NCBI GenBank assembly: GCA_001769855.1 | Contig: MEPP01000014.1 | Location: forward strand, 1 to 64,000 | Source of the DNA: Bdellovibrionales bacterium GWA2_49_15 | Lineage (GTDB): Bacteria; Bdellovibrionota; Bacteriovoracia; Bacteriovoracales; Bacteriovoracaceae | Reading direction: 5' to 3' | Length of the DNA: 64,000 bases | Shown: positions 61,527 through 64,000 of the stretch, piece by piece | How positions within the stretch are numbered: position 1 is the first letter of the stretch | Layout of the letters: every line of letters starts with the position of its first letter | Made by a program: the position numbers and the translations under genes | Notes under the pieces: model-generated | Database searches by the model: none | The model's input: the letters and a program-made list of their open reading frames with translations, nothing else | What the model was told of the DNA's origin: nothing

Positions 61527-62981
61527 GTGAATGTACGTGTACGTTTTGCACCGAGCCCTACGGGGTATCTACATATTGGTGGTGCGAGAACCTGTCTCTA
61601 TAATTATCTTTTCGCCAAGTCTAAAGGCGGATCACTCATTTTACGTATCGAAGATACTGACCTCGATCGTAGCTCGCGACAATTCGAGCTGGCCCAAAGG
61701 GCGGATCTCGAGTGGTTGGGAATCACCTTTGATGAGGGCCCTGAGATTGGCGGGCACGTTGGGCCTTACCGCCAATCTGAGAGACATAAAATCTACGAAG
61801 AGGTCGCACTACAACTCATCGCCAATGGACATGCCTTCTATTGTTTTTGCCGAGAAGAAGTTCTGGAGCGCAAGAAGGCCGCGGCCTTGGCCCAAAATTT
61901 AAATCCCGCTTATGATGGGACTTGTTATGGAATTACCGCCGAGGAGGCCCAAGACCGTATGGACAAGGGCGAAGAGGCAGTGGTGCGATTCAAGACCCCC
62001 GACAATGCCTATACGCTCAATGACCTCGTTCGCGACGAGGTGGTCTTTCCCGCGGGGATGGTGGGAGATTTTGTACTCTTGCGTTCCAATAAAATGCCCA
62101 CTTATAACTTCTGTTGCGTGGTCGATGATATCAAAATGAAAATCACGCACGTTATTCGTGGCGAGGATCACTTAAATAATACGCTCAGACAGCTGATGAT
62201 CTACGATGCTCTCAGCGCCACTCCCCCTCAGTTCGCTCATGCCAGCTTACTGATTGGGAAAGATCGACAAAAACTTTCAAAGCGGCATGGGGCCACCTCT
62301 GTCGCCCAATATCGAGAGGAGGGTTATCTCCCTGAGGCCCTGCTCAACTATCTTTGTCTCCTGGGATGGTCTCATCCTGCGGAGAAAGACGTCTTCACCA
62401 TGTCAGAGATTATTCCTCTTTTTGGAATTGAGCGATTTTCCAAGGCCTCGCCCATTTATGATATGGAGAAGCTGGCATATATTAACAATCAGCATCTCCG
62501 TTTGCTGCCCATTGAGGAATTGGCTTCTCGTTATGGGGCCTTTACCACCACTCATTCGATGTTTCTGGAGTCCTCCATTGATTGGCGGCACCGTTTTTTA
62601 AATCTCTTTAAAGAAAAGGCGCAGACCTTTAGGGATTTTGAAATGTATGGAGCGCAACTTTTATCGCTGGAAATAGAAGGCGGTGAGGAGGTCGCTCAAA
62701 TTCTCGCCATGCCAACAACCAAGAATATTGCACAGTATTTGGTGGATGTACTCACGCCCATCGCTGCCACGACCCCGTTTGTTTCTGAGGTGCAGGTGGG
62801 AGAGTGGATGGACGCCATGAAAAATACCCTGGGAGTTAAGGGGAAACCGCTTTTCCTCGGGGGCCGGCTGGCCTTGACCGCGCAGCCTCATGGACCTGAC
62901 CTGAAAATTTTATCTTCGCTCACGCCAACGAAGATTCTTTTGGAGCGCGCGAAGAGGTTACTTCAAAAGTTGAGCTCTTAA
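61527..62981 (+). CDS. gltX: Glutamyl-tRNA synthetase
   Basis: 484 residues. VRFAPSPTGYLHIGGARTCLYNYLFAK contains the HIGH-type motif, FEDGPE-type segment FDEGPEIGG follows, and KLSKRHGA is the KMSKS-type loop. The class I enzyme charges tRNA-Glu. The GTG at 61527 is chosen because AAGGAG lies six bases upstream; the ATG at 61521 follows that Shine-Dalgarno directly, which is unfavourable. The 3' end overlaps the opposing lysA gene by 62 bases. Confidence 0.96.
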   Translation: MNVRVRFAPSPTGYLHIGGARTCLYNYLFAKSKGGSLILRIEDTDLDRSSRQFELAQRADLEWLGITFDEGPEIGGHVGPYRQSERHKIYEEVALQLIANGHAFYCFCREEVLERKKAAALAQNLNPAYDGTCYGITAEEAQDRMDKGEEAVVRFKTPDNAYTLNDLVRDEVVFPAGMVGDFVLLRSNKMPTYNFCCVVDDIKMKITHVIRGEDHLNNTLRQLMIYDALSATPPQFAHASLLIGKDRQKLSKRHGATSVAQYREEGYLPEALLNYLCLLGWSHPAEKDVFTMSEIIPLFGIERFSKASPIYDMEKLAYINNQHLRLLPIEELASRYGAFTTTHSMFLESSIDWRHRFLNLFKEKAQTFRDFEMYGAQLLSLEIEGGEEVAQILAMPTTKNIAQYLVDVLTPIAATTPFVSEVQVGEWMDAMKNTLGVKGKPLFLGGRLALTAQPHGPDLKILSSLTPTKILLERAKRLLQKLSS

Positions 62982-64000
62982 ATTGTGTCGGAACCGAGCG
63001 GTAGAGATAGGCCTGCTTTTTTTCTGCATCCATGATTAATTCCGCAGGTAGTGAACGTAAGTTGTAAAATGATGCCATGGAGTGCCCATAGGCCCCAGTA
63101 TCGGCAATCGCCAGATAATCACCAACCAACACTGGACTAAAGGTCCGTCCCTCCGCAAAGCAATCGGACGTTTCACATACAGGTCCTACGACATTGGCCT
63201 TTACAGCTGCTCCTGACCTTTTAATGAAAGGATAGATTTCATGATGGGCCTGATAGAGTGCCGGGCGGGCAAAATCATTCATGCCTCCATCAACCACTAA
63301 GAAAGTGTATGGCCCGGATTTTTTAACTCGCACTACGCGGGTGATAAAGACTCCGGCATTTCCAACAAGGCTCCGACCGGGCTCGCACACAATCTGGCAG
63401 GGATAGCGGTCGAGATAGGCGGCCACTCCGGATTTTACTGACTGAGCGTAGGCGTGAAAGGGTGACAGGGTCATGGTGTGGTGATGATAGGCGATGCCGA
63501 GACCTCCACCAACATCTAAAAACTCCAGCGGCCTTCCCAGAAAATCGCTGACTGTAAGTGCAAGTGAGGCGAGAGCGCGAAAGGCATTTTTAGAGGCGCG
63601 GAAGGTGAGCAGCTGGCTGCCAATATGAACTGATAGACCGACTAATTTGAGATGCTTTCGATAGAGGGATTTTGTCTTGAAATGAGGAAGAGTCTCTAAA
63701 ATGTCTTTGGGTAACAAACCAAACTTGTGTGACTTATTTCCGGTGGAAATGAGGTGATGAGTTGGGGCCTTGATTGAGGGGTTGAGTCGAAAGGCCACCT
63801 GGGCAATTTTATTGCATTCCTGTGCACAGCTGGCAATAAGATCCAGCTCTTCAATTGACTCCACGTTAAACGCGCGGATGCCGTTTTGACCCGCATTCAG
63901 TGCCTCTAAAATTTCCTCTTTGGTTTTGCCCACGCCGGAAAAAACGATTCTCTCGGATGGAATATTGGCCTTCATCGCTTCGGAGAGTTCTCCTTTGGAG
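62920..64000 (-). CDS. lysA: Diaminopimelate decarboxylase, 5' end beyond the window
   Basis: About 360 C-terminal residues are visible; the frame is open through position 64000, so the N-terminus with the PLP lysine is missing. GELSEAMKANIPSERIVFSGVGKTKEEI, LSVHIGSQL, FLDVGGGLGI, CEPGRSLVGNAG and GPVCETSDCFAEGR are the family PLP and substrate motifs of fold-type III decarboxylases. The enzyme makes lysine from meso-diaminopimelate. It overlaps gltX tail to tail. Confidence 0.95.
   Translation of the reverse strand, partial: SKGELSEAMKANIPSERIVFSGVGKTKEEILEALNAGQNGIRAFNVESIEELDLIASCAQECNKIAQVAFRLNPSIKAPTHHLISTGNKSHKFGLLPKDILETLPHFKTKSLYRKHLKLVGLSVHIGSQLLTFRASKNAFRALASLALTVSDFLGRPLEFLDVGGGLGIAYHHHTMTLSPFHAYAQSVKSGVAAYLDRYPCQIVCEPGRSLVGNAGVFITRVVRVKKSGPYTFLVVDGGMNDFARPALYQAHHEIYPFIKRSGAAVKANVVGPVCETSDCFAEGRTFSPVLVGDYLAIADTGAYGHSMASFYNLRSLPAELIMDAEKKQAYLYRSVPTQFKSSTFEVTSSRAPKESSLA

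Noticed and set aside
1..64000. Mobile elements, CRISPR arrays, tRNA or rRNA genes
   Set aside because: No transposase or integrase, no regularly spaced repeats, and no cloverleaf or rRNA-like sequence was seen in the intergenic regions.

Overview
The window reads as chromosomal DNA of a free-living Gram-negative bacterium: it has many Sec, Tat and lipoprotein signal peptides, an outer-membrane barrel, a heptose-phosphatase-like enzyme and a CarD/CdnL-type RNA polymerase regulator. The mix of large multiheme cytochromes, many exported hydrolases and TPR/HTH regulators suggests a deltaproteobacterial-grade or Bdellovibrionota-like lineage. That placement is an inference from gene content, not a proven identification. 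I see no phage, transposon, CRISPR array, tRNA or rRNA gene.

Positions 1-14070 form a respiratory island with 48 CXXCH haem-c motifs. On the minus strand two consecutive [multiheme cytochrome c - Tat-type four-cluster ferredoxin - NrfD-family membrane protein] modules run from 5447 past the left edge. On the plus strand lie a small membrane protein, a 7-haem c/cytochrome b fusion resembling Geobacter CbcL, a 12-haem NapC-like cytochrome, and a sensor kinase/NtrC-type regulator pair. A convergent 17-haem protein (12322-14070) carries a paralogue of the 12-haem protein fused to a five-haem module. The promoters of both minus-strand cytochrome units share a nearly identical 22-bp element. The set looks like a quinol-to-periplasm or quinol-to-surface electron conduit with its own regulator.

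Positions 14374-25844: yebC and a small exported protein are followed by a tight six-gene minus-strand operon (23278 to 15451). It encodes a D-Ala-D-Ala-ligase-like ATP-grasp enzyme, a 1045-residue protein with aminotransferase, GNAT and degenerate aminotransferase parts, a C45-family acyltransferase/amidase, a second class III aminotransferase, and both subunits of a 3-oxoacid CoA-transferase. This is the best candidate here for an undescribed pathway. A TPR/winged-helix regulator, an exported protein and a RimI-like acetyltransferase follow on the plus strand.

Positions 25881-32321 hold the rimP-nusA-infB-rbfA-truB translation/transcription operon, with a promoter and a terminator-containing leader. 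Positions 32318-43034 encode envelope and exported functions: a PilZ protein, a lytic transglycosylase lipoprotein, a 1547-residue metzincin-type lipoprotein protease with a barrel partner, a GDPD-family phosphodiesterase, a HAD-phosphatase lipoprotein and a papain-like protease.

Positions 43031-49186 are a pyrimidine operon, pyrB-carAB-pyrF, in which the two carbamoyl-phosphate synthetase subunits are fused into one chain. Positions 49285-57379 hold poorly characterised genes together with a GmhB-like phosphatase, a monofunctional transglycosylase, a ureohydrolase, a GYF_2-domain protein and a metallo-beta-lactamase-fold hydrolase. Positions 57536-64000 return to housekeeping: sucC-sucD-ndk, an exported protein, a CdnL-like regulator, gltX, and lysA running off the right edge. 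Five convergent gene pairs overlap by exactly four bases at shared stop codons.
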